Below, piece after piece: positions 9,244 through 18,734 of a stretch of 64,000 nucleotides of DNA. Numbering within the stretch: the stretch's first letter is position 1; every line of letters begins with the position of its first letter. Below the pieces are notes generated by a model, which saw only the letters and a program-made list of their open reading frames with translations, had not been told where the DNA came from and made no database searches. Origin of the DNA: Thiohalomonas sp041685045 (GTDB taxonomy: Bacteria; Pseudomonadota; Gammaproteobacteria; Thiohalomonadales; Thiohalomonadaceae). Made by a program: the position numbers and the translations under genes. Where the stretch lies: positions 66,843-130,842 of the forward strand of contig JAWLGP010000012.1 of the NCBI GenBank assembly GCA_041685045.1. The letters are read 5' to 3'.

Positions 9244-9729
9244 TTATCGATACTTGGCCTGCGCGGCACGGTCGGCGGCGATCTGCGACTCCAGCCGGTC
9301 ACCGATCTGCAACAGTGTCTGCTTGGTGGCCAGCAGGTCACCCCGCTCCTCGCCGTGATACTCGTACTCACGGGTCTCGACGATGGCATCCACCGGGCAC
9401 GCCTCTTCGCAGAAGCCGCAGAAGATGCACTTGGTCCAGTCGATGTCGTAGCGGGTGGTGCGGCGGGTGCCATCCTCCCGCGGTGCCGACTCGATGGTGA
9501 TGGCCAGCGCCGGACAGACCACTTCACACAGCTTGCAGGCGATGCAGCGCTCTTCACCATTCTCATAGCGACGCTGCGCGTGCCGGCCGCGGAAGCGCGG
9601 CGACATCGGCGCCCGCTCGTCCGGGTACTGCACGGTGAATTTCTTGCCGAACAGATAGCGTCCGGTGACGCTCATGCCGGCGAACAGTTCCTTGAGGAAC
9701 AGGCTCTTGATGAAATTGGGGGCACCCAT
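9244..9729 (-). CDS. nuoI: NADH-quinone oxidoreductase subunit I (two 4Fe-4S)
   Basis: A 161-residue peripheral-arm subunit with two ferredoxin-type cluster motifs, CIACKLCEVVCPALAI and CIFCGFCEEACPVDAI, the ligands of clusters N6a and N6b. The ATG giving MGAPNFIKSLFLKEL was chosen because the upstream extension is Arg-rich and unconserved. It passes electrons from NuoG to NuoB. Confidence 0.96.
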   Translation of the reverse strand: MGAPNFIKSLFLKELFAGMSVTGRYLFGKKFTVQYPDERAPMSPRFRGRHAQRRYENGEERCIACKLCEVVCPALAITIESAPREDGTRRTTRYDIDWTKCIFCGFCEEACPVDAIVETREYEYHGEERGDLLATKQTLLQIGDRLESQIAADRAAQAKYR

Positions 9730-9745
9730 TATTCGCTCTCCTCCC

Positions 9746-10816
9746 CTATGCCGTCGCGTCGAACCACGGGCCGACCTCACCCAGGATCAGGCCACCGAGC
9801 ACCACGATCCAGACGATGGTGATGGGGATAAACACCTTCCAGCCGAGCCGCATGATCTGGTCGTAGCGATAGCGTGGGAAGGTGGCGCGGAACCACAGAT
9901 AGAGAAACAGGAAGAAACTGGTCTTGGCCAGGAACCAGATAACGCTGGACTGCCCGAGCCAGGAATCGGTCCACCCCTGAAACGGTGACAGCCAGCCGCC
10001 CAGGAACATGATCGCGGCCAGGGCGGAGATCAGGATCATGTTCGCGTATTCGGCCAAAAAGAAGACCGCGAAGGCCATCCCCGAATACTCCACGTGGAAG
10101 CCGGCGACGATTTCGGACTCACCCTCCGCCACGTCGAACGGTGCACGGTTGGTCTCGGCCACGCCCGAGATGAAGTAGATGACGAACAGCGGCAGCAGCG
10201 GTACCCAGTACCAGCTGAACAGGCCATAGCCGCCCTGCTGGCCGGCCACGATCTCGCCGAAGTTGAGTGTACCGGCGGCCATCAACACGCCAACCAGGGC
10301 GAATCCCATGGCGATTTCGTAGGAGACGATCTGAGCCGCCGAGCGCATGGCACCGAGGAACGCGTATTTCGAATTGGAGGCCCAACCGGCGACGATGACG
10401 CCGTAGACACCCATCGAGGTGATGGCGAGCACGTACAACAGACCTGCGTTGATATCGGCCAGCACCATCTCATCGCCAAACGGGATGGCAGCCCAGGCGG
10501 CCAACGCCGGTGCCATCGCCAGGACCGGGGCGATCAAGAACAGGGGCTTGTCCGCTCCGGTAGGAATGACGATCTCCTTGAACATCAGCTTGACCGAGTC
10601 GGCGATCGGCTGCAGCCAACCGCGCGGACCAACCCGATTCGGCCCGACGCGGACCTGCATGTAGCCGATGACCTTGCGTTCGGCGAAGGTGAGATACGCC
10701 ACCGCTCCGAACAGGGGCCCCAGGATCACGGCAATCTTCAGCAGAATGATGAGCACGGTGGCCAGTTCCGGCCCCAGCCCCAACCCCTGCAAGAATGTCT
10801 GTAAAGACTCGGTCAT
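9746..10816 (-). CDS. nuoH: NADH-quinone oxidoreductase subunit H
   Basis: A 356-residue membrane subunit with about eight helices that forms much of the quinone-binding chamber. Signatures seen: AYLTFAERKVIGYMQVRVGPNRVGPRG and AETNRAPFDVAEGESEIVAGFHVEYSG, with the conserved acidic loop. It sits between nuoG and nuoI as normal. Confidence 0.97.
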   Translation of the reverse strand: MTESLQTFLQGLGLGPELATVLIILLKIAVILGPLFGAVAYLTFAERKVIGYMQVRVGPNRVGPRGWLQPIADSVKLMFKEIVIPTGADKPLFLIAPVLAMAPALAAWAAIPFGDEMVLADINAGLLYVLAITSMGVYGVIVAGWASNSKYAFLGAMRSAAQIVSYEIAMGFALVGVLMAAGTLNFGEIVAGQQGGYGLFSWYWVPLLPLFVIYFISGVAETNRAPFDVAEGESEIVAGFHVEYSGMAFAVFFLAEYANMILISALAAIMFLGGWLSPFQGWTDSWLGQSSVIWFLAKTSFFLFLYLWFRATFPRYRYDQIMRLGWKVFIPITIVWIVVLGGLILGEVGPWFDATA

Positions 10817-10840
10817 CCGCGTATTCCGTCTCTCGATTCG

Positions 10841-13189
10841 TTACGCGCCGGCCAACTGCACCGGTGCAAACGCGCCGCCCAGGGCGCTGGTATCCAGGTG
10901 GGCCGACGGCACGTACACGGCACCGTCCGGCACCCGCGCATCAACCACCAGCGGCAAAACCGCCGTGCTTCCGCCACAGCTGACCCTCACCTTCTCGGCC
11001 CCACTCAGACCGACCTGCTCGATAGTGGCGGCGTTGGCATGGACTGCTGCGGCGCCGGCGTGCGCGGTCGCCTGCAGCGGGGCGGAGCGCCTTACCAGCG
11101 GGTCGACCCGGTAGATGGGGACGTCCGTCAGTCGCACCAGGCCGTCGGCTTTGCTGACGTTCGGCGCACGCCAGTCGGCCATGGAAGCCGGTACGACGTC
11201 GGCGCACGCCTTCTGCACCTCGGCCAGTACCTCGTCGGCAGCCATGTATTCGAAACCGGTCAAATCGAGCAGGTTGCCCATGACGCGCAGTAACTTCCAG
11301 GCGGGACGGGCCTCGCCAGGAGGATTGGCACAGCCGAAGAACGGCTGCCAGCGACCTTCGGCATTGACGAAGGTGCCGGCGGTCTCGGGATAGAGGGCGA
11401 TCGGCAACAGAACGTCCGCATACTCGCGCGCCGCCGGGCTGTCGAAGGCGCTGAGCGAGACGACAAAGTCAGCGCTGTCGAGCGCAGCCCGGGCCAGCTT
11501 CGGGTCGATGGCGTCGACCTCCGGCTCCAGTCCGAGCAGCACCAGACCGCGCATTCCGGACTCCGCCATTGCCTTCCAGTCACGGCCCTTTTTGGTCGCA
11601 GGTTCGCTGCCGGCATTGCGATGCGGTACCGCTCCGGCCAACCACGCGCCAGCGCTGTTGCCGCCCTCGGCCAGAACGCCGACACGGGCACCGGCGAGTT
11701 GTGCAATCAGTGCGGCCAGGCGGCGCAGTGCCGCCTGCTGCGGATGGTAGGCGGAGATGTTGCCAAGCAGAACCGTGGCCTGTTCCGCCTTGATCAGGGC
11801 ATCGGCCAGCACCCGGTGTGTATCGCCCACCTGTCCCGGCAGTGATTCCAACCCGGCAGGCTTCTCGCCCCTGGCTTCGGCCAAGGCCTTGGCCACCGCG
11901 GAGGTCTCGGCCACCAGATCGGCAGTGGCAAGATTCGCGACTACGGGAAAATTGAATTCGTAATCCAGCGGGTTGATGAAGCTGATGCTTGCCCCCGCCA
12001 GTGCCGCCTTGCGCAGGCGGTGGCCGATCAGCGGCTGTTCATGGCGCACATTGGAGCCAATCAACAGCGCCGCCCCGACCGTTTCCAGATCGGCGATCGA
12101 CTGACCCAGCCACGGGAATGAAGGTGCGGTCTCCTGGTCGGAGAAGTCCTGCTGGCGCAACCGGTGGTCGATGTTGCCGCTGCCGATGCCGCGCAGCAGT
12201 TTTTGCAGCAGGAACAGCTCTTCGGTGGTGCTCCAGTCCGCAGCCCAGGCGCCCAGCGCTTCGGCACCGTGCTGGGCCACGATGCGCTTGATGCCTTCCG
12301 CGGCAAAGGTCAGCGCAGTGTCCCAGTCGGTCGGCAGCCACTTGCCGTCTTTCTTGATCTGCGGCCGGGTCAGGCGATCCTCGACATAAAGGCCGGCGTA
12401 GGCGAACCGGTCACGGTCCGCGATCCAGGTTTCGTTCACCGCGTCATTGTCGCGCGGCAGTACCCGCATCACCTGGCCGCCGCGCACATCGACCCGCACG
12501 TTGCTGCCGACACAGTCGTGCGGCGCCACGGAGTTGCGCACCACCATCTCCCAGGGACGGGCGGTGTAGCGATAGGGCTTGGAAGTCAGCGCTCCCACCG
12601 GGCAGAGGTCGATGACATTGCCCGACAGCTCGGAGTCCACGGTGCGCGCCACGTAGGTGCCGATCCTGGTGTGCTCGCCACGGCCGGTCGCCCCCAGTTC
12701 CATGACACCGGCGATCTCCTGTCCGAAGCGCACGCAACGGGTGCAGTGGATGCAGCGGGTCATGTCGGTGGCGATGAGCGGCCCCAGGTTCGGGTCGCGC
12801 ACCACGCGCTTGCCTTCGGAGTAGCGGGAGACGTCGGGGCCGAAGCCCATGGCCATCTCCTGCAGGTCGCATTCGCCGCCCTGGTCGCAGACCGGGCAGT
12901 CGAGCGGGTGGTTGATCAGCAGGAATTCCAACACGGCGCGCTGGGCGGCGATAGCCTTCGGCGAACGGGTGAACACCTTCATGCCCTCGGTCACCGGCGT
13001 GGCGCAGGCCGGCATCGGCTTGCCCATCTTTTCCACCTCGACCAGGCACATGCGGCAGTTGGCGGCGATGGAAAGCTTCGAGTGATAGCAGAAGCGGGGA
13101 ATGGTAATGCCCGCGGCGTCGGCCGCCTCAATGAGCATCGAGCCGTCGTCGACCTGGAGCGGAATCCCGTTGATCTCGATGTTTATCAT
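10841..13189 (-). CDS. nuoG: NADH-quinone oxidoreductase subunit G
   Basis: A 782-residue iron-sulfur subunit. The N-terminus has the 2Fe-2S ligands (CYHSKLS, CRMC), the His-Cys cluster motif HPLDCPVCDQGGECDLQ, and CIHCTRCVRFG for a 4Fe-4S cluster. These are followed by a molybdopterin-oxidoreductase-like domain (about 220-780) that has no catalytic role in complex I. It is the electron relay between NuoE/F and NuoI. Confidence 0.97.
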   Translation of the reverse strand: MINIEINGIPLQVDDGSMLIEAADAAGITIPRFCYHSKLSIAANCRMCLVEVEKMGKPMPACATPVTEGMKVFTRSPKAIAAQRAVLEFLLINHPLDCPVCDQGGECDLQEMAMGFGPDVSRYSEGKRVVRDPNLGPLIATDMTRCIHCTRCVRFGQEIAGVMELGATGRGEHTRIGTYVARTVDSELSGNVIDLCPVGALTSKPYRYTARPWEMVVRNSVAPHDCVGSNVRVDVRGGQVMRVLPRDNDAVNETWIADRDRFAYAGLYVEDRLTRPQIKKDGKWLPTDWDTALTFAAEGIKRIVAQHGAEALGAWAADWSTTEELFLLQKLLRGIGSGNIDHRLRQQDFSDQETAPSFPWLGQSIADLETVGAALLIGSNVRHEQPLIGHRLRKAALAGASISFINPLDYEFNFPVVANLATADLVAETSAVAKALAEARGEKPAGLESLPGQVGDTHRVLADALIKAEQATVLLGNISAYHPQQAALRRLAALIAQLAGARVGVLAEGGNSAGAWLAGAVPHRNAGSEPATKKGRDWKAMAESGMRGLVLLGLEPEVDAIDPKLARAALDSADFVVSLSAFDSPAAREYADVLLPIALYPETAGTFVNAEGRWQPFFGCANPPGEARPAWKLLRVMGNLLDLTGFEYMAADEVLAEVQKACADVVPASMADWRAPNVSKADGLVRLTDVPIYRVDPLVRRSAPLQATAHAGAAAVHANAATIEQVGLSGAEKVRVSCGGSTAVLPLVVDARVPDGAVYVPSAHLDTSALGGAFAPVQLAGA

Positions 13190-13226
13190 GTTCTTGTCAG
13201 CTTTCTCGCCAATTTCCGAACGGCAC

Positions 13227-14495
13227 TCAAACCATGCACTTGCCGTGTTCGATGTGATACTCGAACTCTTCGCGGAAGTGTTTCAGGAAGCTCTGCACCG
13301 GCATCGCCGCGGCATCACCCAGCGCGCAAATGGTGCGCCCCATGATGTTGCCGGCTACGTTGTCCAGCTTTTCGAGGTCCTCGAGTCGACCTTCGCCGTG
13401 CTCGATGCGATGCACCATGCGCGACAGCCAACCGGTGCCTTCACGACAGGGGGTGCACTGCCCGCAGGACTCCTCGTAATAGAAGTGGGAGAGGCGCGCC
13501 AGCACCTTGACCATGCAGGTGGTCTCATCCATCACGATGACCGAACCGGCACCGAGCATGGAACCGGCCTTGGCGATGGAGTCGTAATCCATGGTCATGC
13601 CCATGGCCACATCGGCCGGCAACACCGGGGTCGAACTGCCTCCCGGGATGACCGCCTTTAGCTTGCGCCCCTTCCAGACGCCGCCGGCCATCTCCAGCAG
13701 CTCGGCAAACGGCATCCCCATCGGCACCTCGAAATTGCCCGGGTTCTCAACATGACCGGAAACGCAGAACAGCTTGTGGCCGCCATTGTTGGGCTTGCCC
13801 AGATTCAGGAACCATTCGCCGCCATTGGCCAGGATGACGGGTACCGAAGCCAGCGACTCGGTGTTGTTGATGGTGGTCGGCCGACCGTAGAGGCCGTAGC
13901 TGGCCGGGAAAGGCGGCTTGAAGCGCGGCTGCCCCTTCTTGCCCTCGATCGACTCGAGCAGCGCGGTCTCTTCGCCGCAGATGTAGGCACCGGCGCCGAG
14001 GTGCGCCTCGATGTCGAATTCAAAACCGCTGCCGAGGATGTTACTGCCCAGCAGGCCGGCCGCCCGCGCCTCCTCCAGTGCGCGCTGGAAGCGTTCATAC
14101 GGCTCCCAGAATTCACCGCGGATATAGTTGTAACCGCGGCTGGCACCGAACACGTAGCCGGCGATGGCCATACCCTCGATCAGCTGGTGCGGGTTGTAGC
14201 GCAGGATGTCGCGGTCCTTGCAGGTCCCCGGCTCGCCCTCATCCGAGTTGCAGACCACATATTTCTGACCCGGCACACCGCGCGGCATGAAGCTCCACTT
14301 GAGCCCGGTCGGGAAGCCGGCGCCGCCACGTCCACGCAGGGCGGAGGTCTTCAGCTCGGCGATGATGTCGTCGGGCGAGACCTTCTCCTTCAGGATCTTC
14401 TCCAGGACCTGGTACCCGCCGGCGCTGCGATAGGTCTCCAGCGTCCAGGGTTTGTCCAGGTGCAGGGTGCGGAAGCAGACTTGGTTAGTGTTCAT
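13227..14495 (-). CDS. nuoF: NADH-quinone oxidoreductase subunit F (FMN, NADH site)
   Basis: A 422-residue flavoprotein starting MNTNQVCFRTLHLDKPW; an upstream ATG would add 34 unconserved residues. The NADH/FMN glycine-rich loop RGRGGAGFPTG is near residue 53, and the 4Fe-4S N3 ligands ESCGQCTPCREGT are near 345-357, with a further Cys about 40 residues later in RTICALGDAA. It oxidises NADH in the cytoplasmic arm. The ATG overlaps the nuoE stop by 4 nt. Confidence 0.97.
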   Translation of the reverse strand: MNTNQVCFRTLHLDKPWTLETYRSAGGYQVLEKILKEKVSPDDIIAELKTSALRGRGGAGFPTGLKWSFMPRGVPGQKYVVCNSDEGEPGTCKDRDILRYNPHQLIEGMAIAGYVFGASRGYNYIRGEFWEPYERFQRALEEARAAGLLGSNILGSGFEFDIEAHLGAGAYICGEETALLESIEGKKGQPRFKPPFPASYGLYGRPTTINNTESLASVPVILANGGEWFLNLGKPNNGGHKLFCVSGHVENPGNFEVPMGMPFAELLEMAGGVWKGRKLKAVIPGGSSTPVLPADVAMGMTMDYDSIAKAGSMLGAGSVIVMDETTCMVKVLARLSHFYYEESCGQCTPCREGTGWLSRMVHRIEHGEGRLEDLEKLDNVAGNIMGRTICALGDAAAMPVQSFLKHFREEFEYHIEHGKCMV

Positions 14496-14989
14496 TCCAG
14501 ACCGTCCAGCAGCGCGTCGAGCGTTTCGGGCGTGAGCTTCTCGTGATACGCCCGGCCGAGTTGGAGCACCGGTGCGTTCACGCAGGCACCCAGGCACTCC
14601 ACCTCCTTCAAGGTGAACTTACCGTCGGGCGTGGTCTCCCCCAGCTTGATGCCCAGCCGCTTCTCCAGATGTGCAACCACCTCGTCTGAGCCGCGCAGCA
14701 GGCAGGAGATATTGGTGCAGACACAAAGCTTGTGGCGGCCGACCGCCTCCAGTTCATACATCGAATAGAAGGTCGCGACCTCGTAAACGGCGACCGGTGC
14801 CATGTCGAGGTAGGCGGCGATGGCATCCATCAGTTCGGTGGTGAGATAGCCGCCGTTCTGATCCTGGGCGACGCGCAATGCTGCCATCACCGCCGACTGC
14901 TTCTGGTCTGCCGGATACTTGGCGACCCACTGGTCGATCTCTGCCCGGGATTCGGGCGTCAGCAGTTCGATGTCACCCTGCTTCGGCAT
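14492..14989 (-). CDS. nuoE: NADH-quinone oxidoreductase subunit E
   Basis: A 165-residue thioredoxin-fold protein that binds the off-path 2Fe-2S cluster N1a. The Cys ligands are visible in CTNISCLLRGS and VECLGACVNAP. It works with NuoF in the NADH-oxidising module. Its ends overlap nuoD by 1 nt and nuoF by 4 nt, indicating tight coupling. Confidence 0.96.
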   Translation of the reverse strand: MPKQGDIELLTPESRAEIDQWVAKYPADQKQSAVMAALRVAQDQNGGYLTTELMDAIAAYLDMAPVAVYEVATFYSMYELEAVGRHKLCVCTNISCLLRGSDEVVAHLEKRLGIKLGETTPDGKFTLKEVECLGACVNAPVLQLGRAYHEKLTPETLDALLDGLE

Positions 14990-16242
14990 CAGCGGTCAAT
15001 CTCCCCAAAAACGATGTCCTGCGTCCCGATGACGGCCACCACGTCGGCGATCATGTGGCCGCGCACCATCTCGTCGAGTCCGGCGATATGGGCGAAACCG
15101 GGCGCGCGGATTTTGAGTCGGTATGGCTTGTTGGCACCATCGGACACCATGTAGATGCCGAACTCGCCTTTCGGATGTTCGATGGCCGCATAGGCCTCAC
15201 CCTCGGGCAGGCTGATGCCCTCGGAGAACAGCTTGAAGTGGTGGATGAGCGACTCCATATCGGCCTTCATCGCCGTACGGGAAGGCGGCGTAACCTTGTG
15301 GTCATCGGCCATCACCGGGCCGGCATTGCTGCGCAGCCACTCCACGCACTGCTTGATGATGCGGTTGGACTGACGCATCTCTTCCATGCGCACCAGGTAA
15401 CGGTCGTAACAGTCGCCGTTGACGCCGACCGGGATGTCGAACTCCAGGCGGTCGTAGACCTCATAGGGCTGCTTCTTGCGCAGATCCCACGCGATACCGG
15501 AGCCGCGCAGCATCGGACCGGTGAAACCGAGTTGCAGCGCCCGTTCCGGGGTCACCACGCCAATGTCCACCGTGCGCTGTTTCCAGATGCGGTTATCGGT
15601 CAGCAGCGTTTCGTACTCGTCCACCAGCGCAGGGAAGCGGTTGGTGAAGTCCTCGATGAAGTCGAGCATCGAACCCTGACGATTTGCATTCAGGCGCTCG
15701 ACCTCTTTCGCGTCGTGCCACCTGGAAGGCTCGTAATGCGGCATGACGTCCGGCAGGTCGCGATAGACGCCGCCCGGACGATAGTAGGCCGCGTGCAGGC
15801 GGGCACCGGAGACCGCCTCGTAGCAGTCCATGAGATCTTCACGCTCACGGAACGCATACAGGAATATGGTCATCGCACCCACGTCGAGGGCGTGCGAGCC
15901 GAGCCACAGCAGGTGGTTCAGAATGCGGGTAATCTCGTCGAACATCACCCGGATGTACTGGGCGCGCAACGGCACCTCAATGCCGGCCAGCTTTTCGATG
16001 GCCATGCAGTAGGCGTGCTCGTTGCACATCATGGAGACGTAATCGAGACGATCCATGTAGGGCAGTGCCTGCACGTAATGCTTCGCCTCGGCCAGCTTCT
16101 CGGTGGCACGATGCAGCAGGCCAATGTGCGGGTCGGCGCGTTCCACGACCTCGCCATCCAGCTCCAGCACCAGGCGCAGGACCCCGTGGGCCGCCGGGTG
16201 CTGCGGTCCGAAATTCATTGTGTAGTTGCGGATCTCAGGCAC
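14989..16242 (-). CDS. nuoD: NADH-quinone oxidoreductase subunit D
   Basis: A 417-residue protein homologous to the NiFe-hydrogenase large subunit, lining the quinone site. It begins MPEIRNYTMNFGPQHPAAHGVLRLVLEL with the conserved HPAAHG loop whose His contacts quinone, and ends with the family DIVFGEIDR. nuoC and nuoD are separate genes here, unlike the fused nuoCD of enterics; they overlap by 8 nt. Confidence 0.97.
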   Translation of the reverse strand: MPEIRNYTMNFGPQHPAAHGVLRLVLELDGEVVERADPHIGLLHRATEKLAEAKHYVQALPYMDRLDYVSMMCNEHAYCMAIEKLAGIEVPLRAQYIRVMFDEITRILNHLLWLGSHALDVGAMTIFLYAFREREDLMDCYEAVSGARLHAAYYRPGGVYRDLPDVMPHYEPSRWHDAKEVERLNANRQGSMLDFIEDFTNRFPALVDEYETLLTDNRIWKQRTVDIGVVTPERALQLGFTGPMLRGSGIAWDLRKKQPYEVYDRLEFDIPVGVNGDCYDRYLVRMEEMRQSNRIIKQCVEWLRSNAGPVMADDHKVTPPSRTAMKADMESLIHHFKLFSEGISLPEGEAYAAIEHPKGEFGIYMVSDGANKPYRLKIRAPGFAHIAGLDEMVRGHMIADVVAVIGTQDIVFGEIDR

Positions 16243-16915
16243 CGCTGCCCTCCCCCTTCACGGCTTCGTCGTAGCGGTGGTCATCGCGAATGATGCGCGG
16301 GACCAGATCGCGGGGTTCGATGCTGACCGGCTGATAGACGACGCGACCCTTTTCAGGGTCATAGCGCATCTCGACATTGCCGATAAGCGGAAAGTCCTTG
16401 CGGAACGGGTGGCCGACAAACCCGTAGTCGGTCAGGATGCGGCGCAGGTCCGGGTGGCCCTCGAACACGATGCCAAAAAGGTCGAACGCCTCACGCTCGT
16501 ACCAGTTCGCCCCGTTCCAGATATCGATGACCGACGGGACGATCGGCAGTGCGTCATCGGGGGCGAAGGTGCGCAGCCGGATCCGGTGGTTGTTGGCCGT
16601 GGAGAGCAAATGGTACGCCACCGCAAAGCGCGGCTTGCTCCAGGTCCGACGATTGTGCGCGGCCTCGGCGGGGGCCGCGAGGTGGTATTCGCGATCCTCG
16701 CTGCCCTGGCCATAGGTGGAGTAGTCCACCCCGCAGAGATCGATGAGCTGCTCGAAGCCGAATTCCGGCTCGTCGCGCAGCCTGGCACAGACCGCCTTCA
16801 GCGCGTTCACCGGGACTTCGACGGTCAGTTCGCCATGGGCTACCGCCGTCTCCACTCCGAAACCGGCAAAGCACGTCTGAATCCCGCTCGCCAGTTGCTG
16901 GTAGTAGTCGGACAT
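16235..16915 (-). CDS. nuoC: NADH-quinone oxidoreductase subunit C
   Basis: A 226-residue 30-kDa subunit. It contains the family motif YEREAFDLFGIVFEGHPDLRRILTDYGFVGHPFRKDFPL near residues 135-175. It is a structural part of the peripheral arm, contacting NuoD and NuoI. It is an unfused gene, 17 nt after nuoB. Confidence 0.96.
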   Translation of the reverse strand: MSDYYQQLASGIQTCFAGFGVETAVAHGELTVEVPVNALKAVCARLRDEPEFGFEQLIDLCGVDYSTYGQGSEDREYHLAAPAEAAHNRRTWSKPRFAVAYHLLSTANNHRIRLRTFAPDDALPIVPSVIDIWNGANWYEREAFDLFGIVFEGHPDLRRILTDYGFVGHPFRKDFPLIGNVEMRYDPEKGRVVYQPVSIEPRDLVPRIIRDDHRYDEAVKGEGSGA

Positions 16916-16932
16916 GGTGATTCGTTCTCTTC

Positions 16933-17409
16933 TCAGCGCGCGATGGTGTTGGTGCGCCGGATCTTGTTCTGCAATTGCAGAATGCCGTAGAGCAGAGCCT
17001 CCGCCGTCGGCGGACAGCCCGGCACGTAGATATCGACCGGCACGATGCGGTCACAACCACGCACCACCGAATAGGAGTAGTGGTAGTAGCCACCGCCGTT
17101 GGCACAGGAGCCCATTGAAATGACCCAGCGAGGCTCGGCCATCTGGTCGTAGACCTTGCGTAGCGCCGGCGCCATCTTGTTGCACAGCGTCCCGGCCACG
17201 ATCATCACATCGGACTGGCGGGGGCTAGGACGAAACAGGATGCCGAAGCGGTCGAGGTCGTAACGCGAGGCGCCGGCATGCATCATCTCCACCGCACAGC
17301 AGGCCAAGCCGAAGGTCATCGGCCACATGGAGCCGGTACGCGCCCAGTTGATCAGCTTGTCGGCGGAAGTGGTGACGAACCCCTTCTCGAGGATGCCTTC
17401 TACTCCCAT
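16933..17409 (-). CDS. nuoB: NADH-quinone oxidoreductase subunit B (cluster N2)
   Basis: A 158-residue subunit holding the terminal 4Fe-4S cluster N2 that reduces quinone. The ligands are the tandem Cys pair in GLACCAVEMMH, the Cys in ISMGSCANGGGYYH, and VPGCPPTAEALLYG. The start MGVEGILEKGF overlaps the nuoA end by 10 nt; an earlier ATG adds only 7 residues. Confidence 0.97.
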   Translation of the reverse strand: MGVEGILEKGFVTTSADKLINWARTGSMWPMTFGLACCAVEMMHAGASRYDLDRFGILFRPSPRQSDVMIVAGTLCNKMAPALRKVYDQMAEPRWVISMGSCANGGGYYHYSYSVVRGCDRIVPVDIYVPGCPPTAEALLYGILQLQNKIRRTNTIAR

Positions 17410-17756
17410 TGCAGGGCCCCTTTCTTCCACTCGTAGATGAAACCGATAACCAGAATGCCGAGAAACAGCATCATGGCGAGGAATCCGAACAGCCCGATAT
17501 CCTGCAGCACAATGGCCCAGGGAAACAGGAAGGCGATTTCGAGATCGAAGATGATGAACAGGATGGCGACGAGGTAGTAGCGCACGTCGAACTTCATGCG
17601 CGAATCCTCGAAGGCCTCAAAGCCGCACTCGTACGGCGACAGCTTGGCAGCGTCCGGTCTACGCGGCGCGAGAATGAATCCCATCGCCATCATCACGCCA
17701 CCGAACAGCACGCCGACGATAATGAAGACCAGAATGGGCAGATAGTTTTCCAGCAT
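17400..17756 (-). CDS. nuoA: NADH-quinone oxidoreductase subunit A
   Basis: A 118-residue protein with three membrane helices and the family loop KLSPYECGFEAFEDSRMKFDVRYYLVAILFIIFDLE, whose Cys sits next to the quinone channel. It is the first gene of the nuo operon. A GATGAGG ribosome-binding site lies 7 nt before the ATG, and a sigma-70-like promoter lies about 75-105 nt upstream. Confidence 0.96.
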   Translation of the reverse strand: MLENYLPILVFIIVGVLFGGVMMAMGFILAPRRPDAAKLSPYECGFEAFEDSRMKFDVRYYLVAILFIIFDLEIAFLFPWAIVLQDIGLFGFLAMMLFLGILVIGFIYEWKKGALQWE

Positions 17757-17830
17757 GTGGCAGCCTCATCCCCCGTACGGCCCCCACAAGGGACCGCCTC
17801 ACCTGTGCATTCACGAAACAACAGCGACCG

Positions 17831-17860
17831 AGTCTAGGCCAGCGCCAAAAACAGTGTCAA
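17831..17860 (-). promoter_or_regulatory. sigma-70-type promoter of the nuo operon
   Basis: On the minus strand a perfect -35 TTGACA (17855-17860) is separated by 18 bp from TAGACT (17831-17836), about 75 nt before the nuoA ATG. This is the best promoter match in the 517-bp spacer upstream of the 14-gene operon. Confidence 0.65.
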
Positions 17861-18273
17861 CACACAATGTCCACGATTGTGCTTATAATTCAGAAAGTTA
17901 AATGTATGACACTGCATTCCGCAGACGTGCTGAAACGGCCCCCGTGCCCCAACACGAGAGACTCATTTCGTTTTGCTTCGTCGTACGGCAGATAGGCAAA
18001 GCGGCAGGCCAACGGCACTGCCCGGTCCTTTCGTTATTATCTCTATTCACTTCCTGTCGAACGCCCCGGGTGTAGAGGCGCTTTGGGCCGAAACCCTGTC
18101 CTTTATTTTGCTTTCTTATATTGTTCCCGATGCGCAGGCGCCCCGGCCTGCTTCACTTCAACCGGTCCCAGACCGCTTCGCCCGGAGCGAAGCGGGACGC
18201 ACTTCAGTGCGCCCGCAGGGTGCGCGCCATGGATGGCGGCGCATCAACCGGCACGGGCTGTGCCTTTTCAATT
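17861..18273. other. spacer between tRNA-Leu and the nuo promoter, no gene
   Basis: About 410 bp without a supported gene. It contains small GC-rich inverted repeats, for example CCGCTTCG/CGAAGCGG near 18174-18201 and GCGCACTGAAGTGCG-like sequence near 18205. These may act as processing or termination structures for the tRNA-Leu transcript. No T-rich terminator is obvious. Confidence 0.4.
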
Positions 18274-18358
18274 TGGTGCCGAAGGCCGGACTCGAACCGG
18301 CACGGGTTGCCCCACCACCCCCTCAAGATGGCGTGTCTACCAATTCCACCACTTCGGC
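18274..18358 (-). tRNA. tRNA-Leu (GAG)
   Basis: An 85-nt class II tRNA with a long variable arm and encoded CCA. The acceptor stem is GCCGAAG/CTTCGGC and the anticodon GAG sits in CTTGAGG. It decodes CUC/CUU. The position right after secG matches the secG-leuU order of enterics. Confidence 0.96.
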
Positions 18359-18368
18359 GTATTCGGAG

Positions 18369-18704
18369 TTACTGCGCGGTCGGAACGTCCTGCGGCCCTG
18401 CCGGGGCAGTTGGCATGTCTTCAGGAACCGACTGCTCAACAGGCGGGACTTCGGTCACGCTGTTGCGGACGTCATTCTGCCTCGAAAAGGCAGCCAGGGA
18501 AATACTCGTCACAAAAAACACGGTCGCCACAACGGCGGTAGCCCGGGTCATGAATGACGCGGAGCCGCGAGAACCGAAAACGGTGGCGGATGCGCCCGCG
18601 CCGAAGGCCGCCCCCATGTCGGCGCCCTTGCCCTGCTGGAGCAGTACGAGCCCGATCACACCGGCAGCGGCGGCGACATGAACAATCAGAAGGACCAGTT
18701 CCAT
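18369..18704 (-). CDS. secG: preprotein translocase subunit SecG
   Basis: A 111-residue protein with two membrane helices (about 1-22 and 52-70) separated by the conserved cytoplasmic loop LLQQGKGADMGAAFGAGASATVFGSRG. It is an accessory part of the SecYEG channel. The C-terminal tail is Pro/Glu-rich and variable. It is followed after 10 nt by tRNA-Leu, so the tRNA may be released from the same transcript. Confidence 0.95.
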   Translation of the reverse strand: MELVLLIVHVAAAAGVIGLVLLQQGKGADMGAAFGAGASATVFGSRGSASFMTRATAVVATVFFVTSISLAAFSRQNDVRNSVTEVPPVEQSVPEDMPTAPAGPQDVPTAQ

Positions 18705-18734
18705 CGAATCGAGTCAGTCTCAGTTGAGTCTTTA